In this document: positions 1-10,552 of the stretch, piece after piece
Position numbering within the stretch: position 1 is the first letter of the stretch
Layout: each line of letters begins with the position of its first letter
From: Gracilaria gracilis
Taxonomy: Eukaryota; Rhodophyta; Florideophyceae; Gracilariales; Gracilariaceae
NCBI GenBank assembly: GCA_030374805.1
Contig: JARGSG010000115.1
Span: forward strand, 62,001 to 126,000
DNA length: 64,000 nucleotides
Direction: 5' to 3'
The notes under the pieces: generated by a model
What the model was told of the DNA's origin: nothing
Seen by the model: only the letters and a program-made list of their open reading frames with translations
The model's database searches: none
Program-made: the position numbers and the translations under genes

Positions 1-153
1 ACCATGATGGTGAGTTTGAAGCTCACGCAGAAAGAATTGGAACGGGTGAGGGAGGAGCTGAAGCAGCAAAATGTGTTGATTGAAAGTTTAAGGGAGGCTG
101 TGAAGGGTAAGTCCCTCAAATCGTCTCCAAAGAGTGTTGTCCTTCAACCGTAA
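1..153 (+). CDS. 3' end of a coiled-coil protein gene (partial)
   Basis: An open frame enters from the left edge and ends at TAA 151-153. The visible part is about 50 residues, rich in Leu, Glu, Lys and Gln with heptad-like spacing (LKLTQKELERVREELKQQ), so it is probably the end of a coiled coil. The tail has the pattern KSLKSSPKSVVL, which recurs at 1684-1719 (KYLKSPPRSVVL then stop). A GGGTAAGT at 105-112 could instead be an intron donor, with a possible CTTAG acceptor ending at 172. In that case the last coding residues here would differ. The first ATG seen is at position 4, but the gene probably starts outside the window. No function can be assigned. Confidence 0.4.
   Translation, partial: TMMVSLKLTQKELERVREELKQQNVLIESLREAVKGKSLKSSPKSVVLQP
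109..144 (+). repeat. 36-bp direct repeat, copy 1
   Basis: Aligns without gaps to 1684-1719 with 31 of 36 identities; four of the five differences are transitions. It encodes KSLKSSPKSVVL in the frame of the left-edge gene. Confidence 0.7.
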
Positions 154-170
154 CATTTCAACGCATTCTT

Positions 171-842
171 AGGAAGGTAGCATGCAGGAGTTTCATAATT
201 TTCGTCTGTACGCTTCCGGAACTTTGCCCTCGCTCCAGGCAAAACTACGACTGATGTCCAGGCTTTACCGTTAGCGGACACTACAGGCATAATGGTAGCA
301 TTCTGCACGTTTCCAGGCCATGTCAGCTAAACGGAATTGATTCTCCTGCGCGCATCAAAGAGTGCTTTTGACCGTGCCCTGTTCGCAGTAGGAACCGAAA
401 ATCCGCTCTCATCTCTATTGAAGATTTGTTCTGCGTGGGATATTTTGAATTCTTTGTATGCTTGTTGCAAGCGCGCAAAGTGGGAGACAAAAATCTTTGT
501 TGACATTGTGATGGCTTTCATTTTCTCGAGATTGGGACGTCTTTTAAGCCCGATTACAGGATGTCTGTCAAAAAAGTTCTTCACAAATATGTCTCCAGGT
601 CGGTCGTTGGAGAGGGGTATTGATCTACTCCTATCATACGACAGCTATGAAACAAAATGTTACACTAAATTTTTGAAGCTTTCTCGTGACAAGGGAGCGC
701 CAATATTTGAAAAATGTAGTGCTTCATCTACAATACTCTTTTTTTCAATCGGAATCAAGGCAGTTGGTCGACCCCTTGGACGTTGCAAATAGCTTTTGGA
801 CTGCAGGGTACGCTGTAGATGTGACTTAGAGACGCCAAATTG
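171..842 (-). pseudogene. Decayed pogo/Tigger-type (CENP-B/jerky-like) DDE transposase
   Basis: One minus-strand frame reads through recognisable transposase blocks. At its 5' end is an HTH motif (QFGVSKSHLQRTLQ) followed by a GRPTAL linker and a CENP-B-type HTH segment (PIEKKSIVDEALHF, GAPLSRESFKNLV). Next come FFDRHPVIGLKRRPNLEKM and IFNRDESGFSVP, which matches the family's NxDE(T/S)G block carrying the first catalytic Asp. Last is a strand resembling 'vTvllavsAaGk' (NATIMPVVSANGKAW). Three in-frame stops (660-662, 645-647, 327-329) and an upstream TAA (843-845) show that it is dead. The second half of the catalytic domain is missing beyond about 171. The longest intact piece is 327-584. 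The family call rests on motif recognition only. Confidence 0.7.
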
Positions 843-876
843 TTATTCAGTTTTGTGGATTGTGTGGAGCAACGCC

Positions 877-889
877 TTTGGCGGGAAAA
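877..889. promoter_or_regulatory. Consensus E2F/DP-type site beside the transposase relic
   Basis: TTTGGCGGGAAAA matches the E2F consensus TTTSGCGGGAAA. It lies about 35 bp 5' of the recognisable start of the minus-strand transposase relic, where a promoter would be expected. Binding is inferred from sequence only. Confidence 0.4.
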
Positions 890-1025
890 GCGCAGGCTCA
901 CGAAAACGTTCGGAATCTTCTCCTAGACAGGGTAGCACAGCGAACGGAGCACTCCGGGAATGACACAGCTAAGCCGGGTGTATATCCGAGGTCAAACCAC
1001 CATGACAAGCGTCGGAGCGTGAGGC

Positions 1026-1664
1026 TGATTAGTAGTCGGTAGAGATCCACGTGTCCACACGGTCACGAGATGAGTCCTCCAAAGAGAGTAGCACGCCAAC
1101 GACCAGGTATCGGAAACAGGCCACTGCGAACAGGGCAAAAAGGCAAACCCAAAAAGGGGAGAAAGCGAACCACTAGAGTGGGGAAAAGAGAGAGAGAATA
1201 AAGCAAACCCAATACAGGGGCGAGTATACGACAATAGGTCGGAACGAGACACACAAATAGTGGTTATAATCTGAGCGCCACAAGGGTGGGTAACTATAAC
1301 TATACGTGAACAACACGGTCGTCACTCCACTTGGAGGTGAACAATCCACGACGGCGTGATAGTTAGAGCCAGGAAGCCCTTGCTTGGCAAAAGGCAATTT
1401 ACTTGGGGTAGCGATGCTCAATCCTCTAAGTACTGAGCGCGGCACACCACTGACTGTGGGTGCGCCGGGCAAAATAATCTATAAAATATCTAAGTAAATA
1501 CAGCAATGCTGGGTGCACTGCCTCCGGCATATCAGTGCTACACGTGTGCTATTCACGCCCGCTAAGCGGCGCCTCGAGCCATGCAATCCACGTGTACATG
1601 TGTGGAAATTACCTCAGTGAGACGACAAGCTAATAGCGGTGTAGCTCATATTTATCTACTAACA
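1026..1664 (-). mobile_element. LTR-like segment (possible solo LTR)
   Basis: This 639-bp segment starts TGATTAGTAG and ends CTACTAACA, so its ends are near-perfect short inverted repeats with the TG...CA termini of LTRs. Read on the minus strand it begins TGTTAGTAGATAAATATGAG, which resembles Ty1/copia LTR starts. A TATA-like stretch lies at 1481-1489. I found no matching target-site duplication (GAGGC left, CATGA right), no primer-binding site and no gag/pol, so it could be a truncated or solo LTR or a coincidence. Short minus-strand frames inside it look non-coding. Confidence 0.35.
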
Positions 1665-1683
1665 CATGATGCGGAAATTAACT

Positions 1684-1719
1684 AAGTACCTCAAATCGCC
1701 TCCGAGGAGCGTTGTCCTT
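1684..1719 (+). repeat. 36-bp direct repeat, copy 2
   Basis: Second copy of the repeat at 109-144. In the matching frame it encodes KYLKSPPRSVVL and is followed directly by TAG. The two copies flank the transposase relic and the LTR-like segment. Confidence 0.7.
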
Positions 1720-2509
1720 TAGATTGGAAGTTTATGACTACAAACTGCATTATAGAAGGATTGCAGAGTAATGAAAAGGATTCGTTTTGGCTTTGATGGG
1801 ACATCACATCGCTTTTGGATCATTTGTGGGTAGCCCAGAGCAATAAAAAATGTTAGTTGTCCGCAAGGCTGCCTGAGGCAAGTTAAAGACGATTATGTGA
1901 ATAAAAACCACTCTGTGACTGTCTGGTACTTGGTATCTTTGCTGAAAAGCTACAGCTCAATTGAAATTTGGCGCCAAAATAAAACTGCGCTCACCTATTT
2001 TGGCAGATTAAGAGCTGTAAAACATCTGGGGCACATGTTCTTGTTGGTGTGTCAAAAAGTTATTGGTAAACAGTTCCTAATCAGGATTTAGTCCCTTATT
2101 ATCACCAATCAATTATATTTAGATCAAAAGATTCGATTTAAATATATTGATCACCGGAGCCGAGAAATAAAATTTTCCAGGAAGGCAATCAGTGTTTTTC
2201 AAGGGCGTCTTTTTCATTACTTATTTTTCGGGTTCAAAGTCAAATCAGTGCACGAGACTCGAAAAAATATGGAAATCAGGGTAATCGTACACGTGCACGT
2301 GACGTTTGGTGGTCAAACCGAGATCGCTCCAAAACCGCACCTCCGTCAAGATATCCGTTCTCCGTTGCCTATCCTCTTTCACTCTTCTACTGACCGGTCT
2401 TCATGTGATCAAGTGACTCTATCTGCCTAAACGTGCTTGGCTAGACAAGTGTGTAGACATCTTGTCTGCAGACGGAGCACGGTTAACACCACCGGAGGTA
2501 GAGGCCACC
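1720..2509 (+). promoter_or_regulatory. Upstream region of the CXC/nuclease ORF, with E2F palindrome and G-box pair
   Basis: No convincing gene is present. TTTGGCGCCAAA at 1967-1978 is a perfect 12-bp palindrome made of overlapping E2F-like half sites. Two abutting G-boxes (CACGTG at 2290-2295 and 2296-2301) run into TGACGT at 2300-2305, about 210 bp upstream of the ATG at 2510. The stretch 2090-2240 is AT-rich. Confidence 0.35.
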
Positions 2510-5500
2510 ATGACAAATGCACCCAAGCATGTAACTGCTGATCCTTCGTACGCGTTTTTCACCAAAGTTTGCGCTGCGTGCAACACTCCAGCAAGCTCAA
2601 GACCTCTTCAGGTTGTTAACTTAACAGTATCCCAACTTTTATCAAGACAAAAGGTTAACACGACGCCACTGCCAAACCCCTTTGCCAATCAAACGCCGGG
2701 TCCAATGCTACTTTGCACAGACTGTCACTCTTCGAAAAGAGGATGGAGTATAATAAGCAACGTCAAAGCTTACGGGAGCCAGTCTCGTTCTGCCCTATCG
2801 CGATGGAAAGCACGAGCAAGCAGCAAAACAAAACAAAAATCACATCTGTGTTTTATTTGTGAGCACCTATCGACCATGGATAAAGAGAACAGATCCTCAA
2901 ATGTAAGTGAAAACAAGAGAGCTCCAACGTTGAACCTGCAGCTCTTCCAGGTACTGCTTTACAGTCCTGAATCTCAAAGAATGTTTTGTTCCGAGTTAAG
3001 CTGCAGGTCAGCAATGCATTTTGAAGATGCGCAACAACTCCTAATGGCAATCTCAGAGGCTCGATTGTGCTCATTACATCATAATCATGCGAGGCATTCT
3101 ATGCAAACTGCTAAAATTCAGGACGTCTCTGAGAGAGGTACGAAGCATGGTACCTGTGTTTTCAGACACCATGGATGTTCTGAAACTAGTCGGACACTAA
3201 GACCGCTGCCAAAATTTTGTACCGAAACTCTTGAGGAGGCGGAAGAATATTTTGAATTCGCAGAAGGTGTGGAGGGCCTTCCCGCTTCATCTCTTTCAGT
3301 ATTGGAAGTATCAGGGAAACAGGCTTGTGCCACCTGTCGTTATATTTTAAGCAAGGGTTGCAGTGGGACGAGACCACAACATGACATTGCATTATTGAAG
3401 GATGCAGCAGACAGGTGTCTGGTAGATTGTATCTCTTTCGCTCTCAATGTGACGTCAGAAGAATCTATATTCCTTCGTAATGTGGCTCGTGTCAAAGCCG
3501 AAGCGGATGCACTCAGAGCTTCTGTCGTTGCCACGCTACCAGAAGTGCCCATATGTAGGTTTTTGCCAGTGACCAAAGTATATGCGTTGCGGCGAGTGCT
3601 CAGTACTTTCAGCTCTACGGGAATATCTGATGGGACCAATAAGACAATCATATCGAGGATTGGCCCTGCACTGGCTTCACGAAGAATCCATTTGCACAAT
3701 TTAACCCGAAAGTTTCGCTGCTACGCTGTTGACGATGCGCTCTCAGACACTGTCGTCAACTACATAAGCCTGTCAAGTCATGAAGAGATAAAGCTTTTTG
3801 CGAATGAGAGAAGGAGATGTTTAACAGAGGTTTCTAAACGTTTTCTTAAGATGCAACCAAAATATCGTGGAGGAAAGTGGTCTCTTTCAACCGAAATCAA
3901 GGCTATCCCGGTTAAGTTATGGTCCGCTTTTGTTCTTGATATGGCCTCTGACAAGCAAATTGCTTGTTGGAGAATTTCAGCAGCAGTGAAGAACGCCGAA
4001 TTATCGAGCGTCTTTCCTGTGAGCAATACAGATGACGCAATTTCAGGGAATGACTTTGACACTTTTTCCAATCATTCAGCGCAACCAAACAGTGAAAGTC
4101 GAAACCTTGCGAGAAGAGATTACATTCTCTGCATTCGTGTTCTTAAAGTTATTGAGCAGGTAGTGTACTCCCGATCGCGAGTTTCAGTCGGACCTTTGAC
4201 AACCACTCTTTCTATTGCTGGTATGCTTGAGTCAACCGCTTCATGGACAAGTGTGCTCCATTCGTTGGGACTCGTGACTTCGTACGATACTACTGAGCGA
4301 CTACGGCAAACCTTAGTGGCAGAGAGGGAGCAAGCATGCCACGGAGCGTTTGAGAATGTTTCTCAAGATAACAAGATATTTACGGTACAGATCGATAACT
4401 TCGATGTACTTCCCTTCCACAGCGTCAAGGCCGCTGGGAAGAGGTTGCCGATGATCAGCGGAACGGCAACGCAGTCCATAGTTCAGGACAGAAAAAAGAG
4501 AAGAATTCTCGGTACTAATGCAGGTGAAGTTGAGAATGCACCAGGACCTTTAAAGACCGATTGCAATTGGCTTGATCCACAGCAAGTATTGAGAACTCGT
4601 GCAGATTTTGTTTCGTCTTTACATTCGGATAAAGATGAGAGTATCGTTAACGATTTTATCAGCGTCGCCTTTGCGATTGCGTTTCAAAACAGGGGACGGC
4701 TTTTGGGGACGTCAATGTACAAATCCCAATACAAAAGAGGTGACTACACGAAGATGTATAAGCATCAAGGAATGAACTTCCGGTCCTTGATGTTGTCTTG
4801 CTTTAAGGAGCACGGGGGAATAAGCGCAGATAATGCTGCGAAGAGCGACCAACAGGTACTGTTTGTCGATATAAGCAGAAGTAGTGCTGCCGATATACTC
4901 ACAATACATGAAAAACTTGACCTCATCAGCAACTTGCTTGGACCAGGTGAGCCCGGAAGTCCCAGTTTCGTCGTTGTATGTGGAGACCAGCCCACCTATC
5001 GTATGCTTGTAAAAATATGGCGTGGATCATATCTTGAAGCCAAACGGACAGAGTCGCAGCAGTCGGTATCTCAAAACGTCGGCATTCACAAGTGGCTTAT
5101 ACCCTTCCCAGGTTTTTTCCACATTGAGAAACAAAACCTCTATCCAATTTGCAAGGAGATGCTTGACGGTCTGGGAATCCAGGATTTTGCTCGTTGCTCT
5201 GGTCTCTCACATCGCCAGGTAGAAAACATCTTGCAGCATGGTCACGCTCGTAATAATCGTGCGCTGCTCTTCAATTTATGCGCGAACATGTTGATTCACG
5301 TTTCTGATCTAGTGCAATCTGAGCACCCAGACTTGAAGGAACACCTCGAAAACATTCTGAACGACCCCGATTTCCAGAGCTCAATGAGGAAGAAAATGGG
5401 TTCCAACCTTTTCCAGTGCACAAAAGAGACTGTAACTGACGCAACAATTGAAATAGGACGACAACTTCGTGAGAGAGTATGGGATTTATTCTCCGGTAGT

Positions 5501-8500
5501 CCGAATGGAAAGCACATTGTGCACACATTTCTTTACACTTGCCTCCTGCCGACCCTGGGATTTCACACTTTGTCAAGGACGGGCCATACCAATGTTGTGG
5601 ACAGTTTCTGGTTGCGTGTTAACAATCTTTTACACACATCTGGACACTTGAAGTACCAAGAGCTGTACCTCTTCTACGGATTGTTTCGCTCCATTATGCC
5701 AAGAATGGCACTCCACGATTTGTTCACCAACAAACCTGGGAGCATGGTTGCTCGAGTTCCCAGTTTCACAGCTGGTTTGAGCAGCCCTTATGATAACCGT
5801 GGTTGGGTGTACGTGCACCTAGATGAGGCACTTGAAATGCTAATCGTCCGGCTTGTCAAAGGTCTTAACGTTATCATGCTGCCCTATGTTGAAAGTGCAG
5901 GTGCTTGGTTACTGGCCTTGTCTCACGCCAGAATGAGAATACGAGCCGTTACTGCCGCTTCTCGTTCGTATCAGCGATGTCGTGGCGAGGACCTTGACCT
6001 GTGTCCATTGCTCGGATACGGTAAGGATGCGATCCAGAGCAGTACAGTACGTACAATGGTGGAGTTAATGCGCAAGAAAGGTTTTCTATCAATGGAGCAC
6101 AGGAATTATGAGAACCTTACAAATGTTTTTTCTGAGGAGAAGGAAGAACTGAAGAATGGTGCTTTTCAAAAGCTTTTATTGGATGCTGAGAACCATGGTA
6201 GGAAAAGCGCCGAACTTCACGCGTCTGCTATGTTTCCGGATGTATTTGGGGCCTTGTCAGACTCGGACGTTGCCCAGTTTCTAAACGGGAAGAAACCTAG
6301 AGGGCAGTGGACAAAACAACGACAAATCCTTACTGCTGGGGCAATGATGAACGCTGTTCGGCCCAGGACTGAAGTTCAATCTGTGGACTTAACCAAGAAC
6401 CCAAGAAGAGCACTAGCAAACCGTCGGCATCTCACAAACAAAATAATGACCACTATGACATTGTTGGAGCACGCAGCGATTGAAGCGGGAGATTATGTGG
6501 GGTCCGAAATTGCACGGAGAAGGTGGGAATTGTTGCATTCGAACCGTTTTCTCATGTCCCCTTTTGCGGACGCATATCGAAGTTCTGATAATGGAGTACG
6601 GCATGCAAGGAAGAGCCAAATTTTGTGGGCTTTGAATCTTGGTTGTGTGGACGGAGATGAGTCGGGGTCGTACATGCCAACGACTGAATCACAAAGAACA
6701 AACAGAAGTGTTTCATATTTTTCTGATTACGCTGTACCGCGATACAGCTCTGTAATGGTCGATTTGATGAACCACGTGTGGAGTCGAGGCGGAGATGGGC
6801 GTAGAGAAAACAGTATGTTTCATGTGACTACCCTGAAGCTGACGAACATGCTACGGTCTTGGTTTTGTGGGAGTAGAAGTAAGGCTTTAAAACAGGTACA
6901 TTTACATATGGATGATCCTACCATTGTCATTCCTCAAAAGCACAGAGAACAGGCTCGCAGGGATTCGAGGCGGGGTCAATCAAACACGGAATCAAGTACT
7001 GCTGATGACCAGTTGTGGACGATGGGGTTTCACGTCCCAATTACTGTTCCATGGAGCAGTTTTGTAGTTCCAAGGGAGAACCGGGATGCGATTTGTTCGC
7101 TTCATTTATTCTGCGGAGCTCTTGCTGGTCTAGAACTGGCAGCTGAGAATAGTTTGGACGTTGACGTATATGTATACCGAGGGTGCTTTTCCTTTGATCC
7201 TCTTTGCATTGGTATGCAGGTGACAGAATTACTTCCTGAGATAGCAATGAAAAGCGAGGCCTGTGATAATCCCAGGAAAGGAGAGGTTCTTATCATGAGT
7301 GAAGCTTCGATGAAGAATGGCTTCTCCCTACATGAGAGTGAAAAGAGCAACGGCGCCACTCTTCTACGGGTTCCACGCGACCAAGTTTTACAGTTTAGTC
7401 GAAGAGATGGTTTGCAATTGACAAGAGTGTCTCTGAAACATGGGGAATCCGAAACTCGGTTTGTTGCGGCCTTTAAGAAATTTGTACAACCCATACTGCC
7501 TACAGGCAATTGCAGTCTTGGTCAAAATGTAGGAACAGCATTACAGACAAACAGACACAGGGTTCCATGTGCATGTGTCATTTTATCTAAGGACACAGAT
7601 GTAACCATGATTCTTGCTTTCTCCCAGTGTATTCATGGGAGAGGAGTATTACATAGGGTTGGTGACCTTATTGTCGACATTGACTCTCTTCTGAACAGCC
7701 TCAACAAATACGGGATGGACAGCGAAACTCTTGCAAGCGTATACGTCATGGCGGGATGCGACTTCACCCCAGGTACTTACGGTGTCACACATGAGCACTA
7801 CCTTAAGGGAGCCATCAGACACGGTACCACTCTGCTTGCAGTGCGAGACGCAAAGGTTGAAGAGATGCTCACTAACCTAACATTTGTTGCTTACCTAGAG
7901 AAGCGTGGATTAAGGGAATTCGTTACTTCATTAGAAAACAAAAGGCTTTTGAAGCAGTGGGAAGATTCAGGCTGTGATGCTATGGAGGTTCGCAAGCGCT
8001 GCAAGACTCTTTTTACTAGCACAAATGAACTCTTTGGAGAGGAGTGGTGTTTGGATGTCAGGCGGTTCATATCTGATTGCGCAAAGTCCACATCAGACCT
8101 TGTCCCACCAAAGCAACACTTAGCTTTACAAGCGCGTAGAACCAAACTTATTGTATATCAGTACTGGGGAAACTCCGAAAAACAAGAACTCACTTCTCAT
8201 ATTGTAGGCGGTTGTGGAGAGGGCGATGGCTTCACATGCAATGGGAATATTTTACTGGAAAGAGAGGAGGACGTCAAAACTATATGTAAGTCTATGAGGG
8301 AGATTGTGGCTAAGTGTGGTTGCAAAGGACCGTGCGGAAATCGACAGTGTTCTTGCGTCAAACGAGACAAGAAGCGCATTGGATGTGATTGTGATGCTCG
8401 AAAATGTGCCAATTCATTCTCAGTAGCTGGCATGCACTTGTTGTCGGAACCAATCGAAGGAGAGGACGAAGAAGATGAAATGGCACAAAACGAATTTATA

Positions 8501-8638
8501 GACAACGAGGATGTTATTGATCGCGACGATCGATTTTTCACAGGAGTTATACAGCTTTCTACGAACAATCTTGGGATGAATGTGGAGGAAGTGGTATCCG
8601 TGCTTCATGAGCAATATACTTATCATTCTGGCATTTGA
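2510..8638 (+). CDS. Giant CXC-domain protein with XPG/FEN-like nuclease segment, transposon-associated family
   Basis: The encoded protein is 2042 aa. The frame is open from 2462 (TTG), but the first ATG is at 2510 in a perfect Kozak context (GCCACCATGA). Near the N terminus is a CxxC pair (C21, C24) with a second CTDC pair about 50 residues on, suggesting a zinc ribbon. A central block reads GDQPTYRMLVKIWR followed by IPFPGFFHIEKQNLY. Around residues 1690-1765, SKDTD (D1695, D1697) and GCDFTPGTYGVT (D1751) match the acidic motifs and GCD-HhH stretch of XPG/FEN1-type nucleases. At about 1936-1968 a cluster (CGCKGPCGNRQC, CSC, GCDCDARKC) is a tesmin/TSO1-type CXC domain. I recall this combination from uncharacterised, repetitive eukaryotic genes that behave like mobile elements. 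The frame is intact. The function is unknown and no terminal repeats were identified. It could be an active element or a domesticated gene. Confidence 0.7.
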   Translation: MTNAPKHVTADPSYAFFTKVCAACNTPASSRPLQVVNLTVSQLLSRQKVNTTPLPNPFANQTPGPMLLCTDCHSSKRGWSIISNVKAYGSQSRSALSRWKARASSKTKQKSHLCFICEHLSTMDKENRSSNVSENKRAPTLNLQLFQVLLYSPESQRMFCSELSCRSAMHFEDAQQLLMAISEARLCSLHHNHARHSMQTAKIQDVSERGTKHGTCVFRHHGCSETSRTLRPLPKFCTETLEEAEEYFEFAEGVEGLPASSLSVLEVSGKQACATCRYILSKGCSGTRPQHDIALLKDAADRCLVDCISFALNVTSEESIFLRNVARVKAEADALRASVVATLPEVPICRFLPVTKVYALRRVLSTFSSTGISDGTNKTIISRIGPALASRRIHLHNLTRKFRCYAVDDALSDTVVNYISLSSHEEIKLFANERRRCLTEVSKRFLKMQPKYRGGKWSLSTEIKAIPVKLWSAFVLDMASDKQIACWRISAAVKNAELSSVFPVSNTDDAISGNDFDTFSNHSAQPNSESRNLARRDYILCIRVLKVIEQVVYSRSRVSVGPLTTTLSIAGMLESTASWTSVLHSLGLVTSYDTTERLRQTLVAEREQACHGAFENVSQDNKIFTVQIDNFDVLPFHSVKAAGKRLPMISGTATQSIVQDRKKRRILGTNAGEVENAPGPLKTDCNWLDPQQVLRTRADFVSSLHSDKDESIVNDFISVAFAIAFQNRGRLLGTSMYKSQYKRGDYTKMYKHQGMNFRSLMLSCFKEHGGISADNAAKSDQQVLFVDISRSSAADILTIHEKLDLISNLLGPGEPGSPSFVVVCGDQPTYRMLVKIWRGSYLEAKRTESQQSVSQNVGIHKWLIPFPGFFHIEKQNLYPICKEMLDGLGIQDFARCSGLSHRQVENILQHGHARNNRALLFNLCANMLIHVSDLVQSEHPDLKEHLENILNDPDFQSSMRKKMGSNLFQCTKETVTDATIEIGRQLRERVWDLFSGSPNGKHIVHTFLYTCLLPTLGFHTLSRTGHTNVVDSFWLRVNNLLHTSGHLKYQELYLFYGLFRSIMPRMALHDLFTNKPGSMVARVPSFTAGLSSPYDNRGWVYVHLDEALEMLIVRLVKGLNVIMLPYVESAGAWLLALSHARMRIRAVTAASRSYQRCRGEDLDLCPLLGYGKDAIQSSTVRTMVELMRKKGFLSMEHRNYENLTNVFSEEKEELKNGAFQKLLLDAENHGRKSAELHASAMFPDVFGALSDSDVAQFLNGKKPRGQWTKQRQILTAGAMMNAVRPRTEVQSVDLTKNPRRALANRRHLTNKIMTTMTLLEHAAIEAGDYVGSEIARRRWELLHSNRFLMSPFADAYRSSDNGVRHARKSQILWALNLGCVDGDESGSYMPTTESQRTNRSVSYFSDYAVPRYSSVMVDLMNHVWSRGGDGRRENSMFHVTTLKLTNMLRSWFCGSRSKALKQVHLHMDDPTIVIPQKHREQARRDSRRGQSNTESSTADDQLWTMGFHVPITVPWSSFVVPRENRDAICSLHLFCGALAGLELAAENSLDVDVYVYRGCFSFDPLCIGMQVTELLPEIAMKSEACDNPRKGEVLIMSEASMKNGFSLHESEKSNGATLLRVPRDQVLQFSRRDGLQLTRVSLKHGESETRFVAAFKKFVQPILPTGNCSLGQNVGTALQTNRHRVPCACVILSKDTDVTMILAFSQCIHGRGVLHRVGDLIVDIDSLLNSLNKYGMDSETLASVYVMAGCDFTPGTYGVTHEHYLKGAIRHGTTLLAVRDAKVEEMLTNLTFVAYLEKRGLREFVTSLENKRLLKQWEDSGCDAMEVRKRCKTLFTSTNELFGEEWCLDVRRFISDCAKSTSDLVPPKQHLALQARRTKLIVYQYWGNSEKQELTSHIVGGCGEGDGFTCNGNILLEREEDVKTICKSMREIVAKCGCKGPCGNRQCSCVKRDKKRIGCDCDARKCANSFSVAGMHLLSEPIEGEDEEDEMAQNEFIDNEDVIDRDDRFFTGVIQLSTNNLGMNVEEVVSVLHEQYTYHSGI

Positions 8639-10552
8639 TACTCTTTACTACTCTATTGTCAACAATGTGAACTAGAACGAGACAAGAAAAGATTGTTTAC
8701 GTAGCAATTTGTTTTGTAGCGAGGCTTTTCCCGCAACCCCTCCTGTTCCTAGTATCTTTTGAAACCCCCCCGTTGGTCATCAGTCATGTACGCTGATACA
8801 GTAAAAGTAACGGTAGTATTGCAGAACACCGTTGTTTTACAAGAGTACAACAGGGATTACAGACACGGGAATACAAATTCATTCGTTCGAATGCATATTT
8901 TACTACGTACAGACTTTGAATCTTCTTCAGACTTGTGCACCCCTGACCTTTCTAGCCTACATGTAGTTCATATAAGTGAGTGTCATATAACCGAAGGATA
9001 CTGTTCGACATTCTTTTGATCGAGGGAGGTAGTGGCCACGCTGAGACAAAGGTCAGGTTGTAAGAAAGTTGGGATATTGGTTTAACGTGCTAGAAAGGTC
9101 GCATTGCGCGCAAGAAACCAGCAAAAACCATATCCAACTGTTGCCACGAGTATTGAGCTTTTCCATTCTATTCAAGGGAGGCCAGATATAGAATTTAGAG
9201 ACCATCAGGTGTACGGCTTGAGCGAGACGGGCACCAACGACGACACCGGGAATGATTTCTGAGGTATCCGGACAGGAACTGCCCTTGCTTCCAGAGCAAG
9301 GGCGCACATGTTGGTGTGCATCGTAGGATTTGAAAAAGAGTCATTTTCGAATCCTTCAAAATCTGGTTGGAGTAGCACGGTCTAAAATGGTGCAGCAAGT
9401 TTTGGCAGTATTCAGGTAAAGTAGTCAAATTGCTGTCACATGGAAGTATTTACGTTATTCAAAATGTGTTCTACTGTGTGGTGTAAAGTTGTTATAGTTT
9501 GGAGCGATAACGAGTGTTTTTAAAGCCATATTGACAATAAACTAAGTGCTATATAAGTATTCTTGGAACAAAAATCGTTTACTGACTATTGGAATTCCAA
9601 TAAGATATGTTTTTTGTAGCTTTGAAAGGAAATTAAGCTTTCGTGTACACTTTGTCTACTTTATTGAATAATTTTAGAACGATGAAGTCAGGCAGTCACA
9701 GTTATGTTTTTTTCATAGTAGTAAGTCAGTCAAAAATATGGGCATGGTATTTGTATAGTGATGTGTAAAATTATGAGGGATATAACAGGATGGCTTTGAG
9801 GAATAACTGTAATTGATTTGATAAAGATGCCATTTTGAAGGCCAAAGCTAAAACTTAAAATTATGCTCTCAGAGTGCGGATTTGGAGAACCAAAAGGTTC
9901 TGTAAGCAGACGGGTTTATATTGCCTATTAAACTGTGAATTAGCACAGCATACCTATAAGAAAATACGAAGAAGTACTTGCTCACCACTCTAGTAGTGGG
10001 TAGCGGGGGGGTCGACTTGTCACTAGGGACAAGCCAAAATTTATTGTGACCATCCATTGAAACTAACTGGTTTTGTATGCTTTTGTAACGCGTTGACAAT
10101 TGCACAATGCATAATGAGGGGTGTTTTGTGCAAAATAGTGCGTTTTGTCACGCGTAAGGCGCATGTATGGGCGGTTCAGAAGTGACGCAGAAGCGCTTAC
10201 AGGGTATGCTACTACTATGTAAAGGCAGGTGTGACGCAGTACACGTGTGTGAGAATGTGCACGTACCTAAACAGCGAGCTAATAATATACTGACGCGCCG
10301 TCTCGCTCTGCGGCTCGCATTAAGATAAGTTTAGGCGCCGTCGAAGCGTTCGATACCAGCAGCGGCTGGTGGGCGCACGGGTGCGGCAGGCGGCGATGGT
10401 GGACTGCGGGATTGGCACGTGATGGACAAGCAGTATCTAGAGCGATTGGGGCGCGGCGTTGTATAACTCACGCGTGGAGGCAGTTGAGGGGGTTTCGATG
10501 ATGCTGTTTCTGCGGCTGGGTGCGACTAGAGTGGCAAAAGCGTTGTGCGTAA

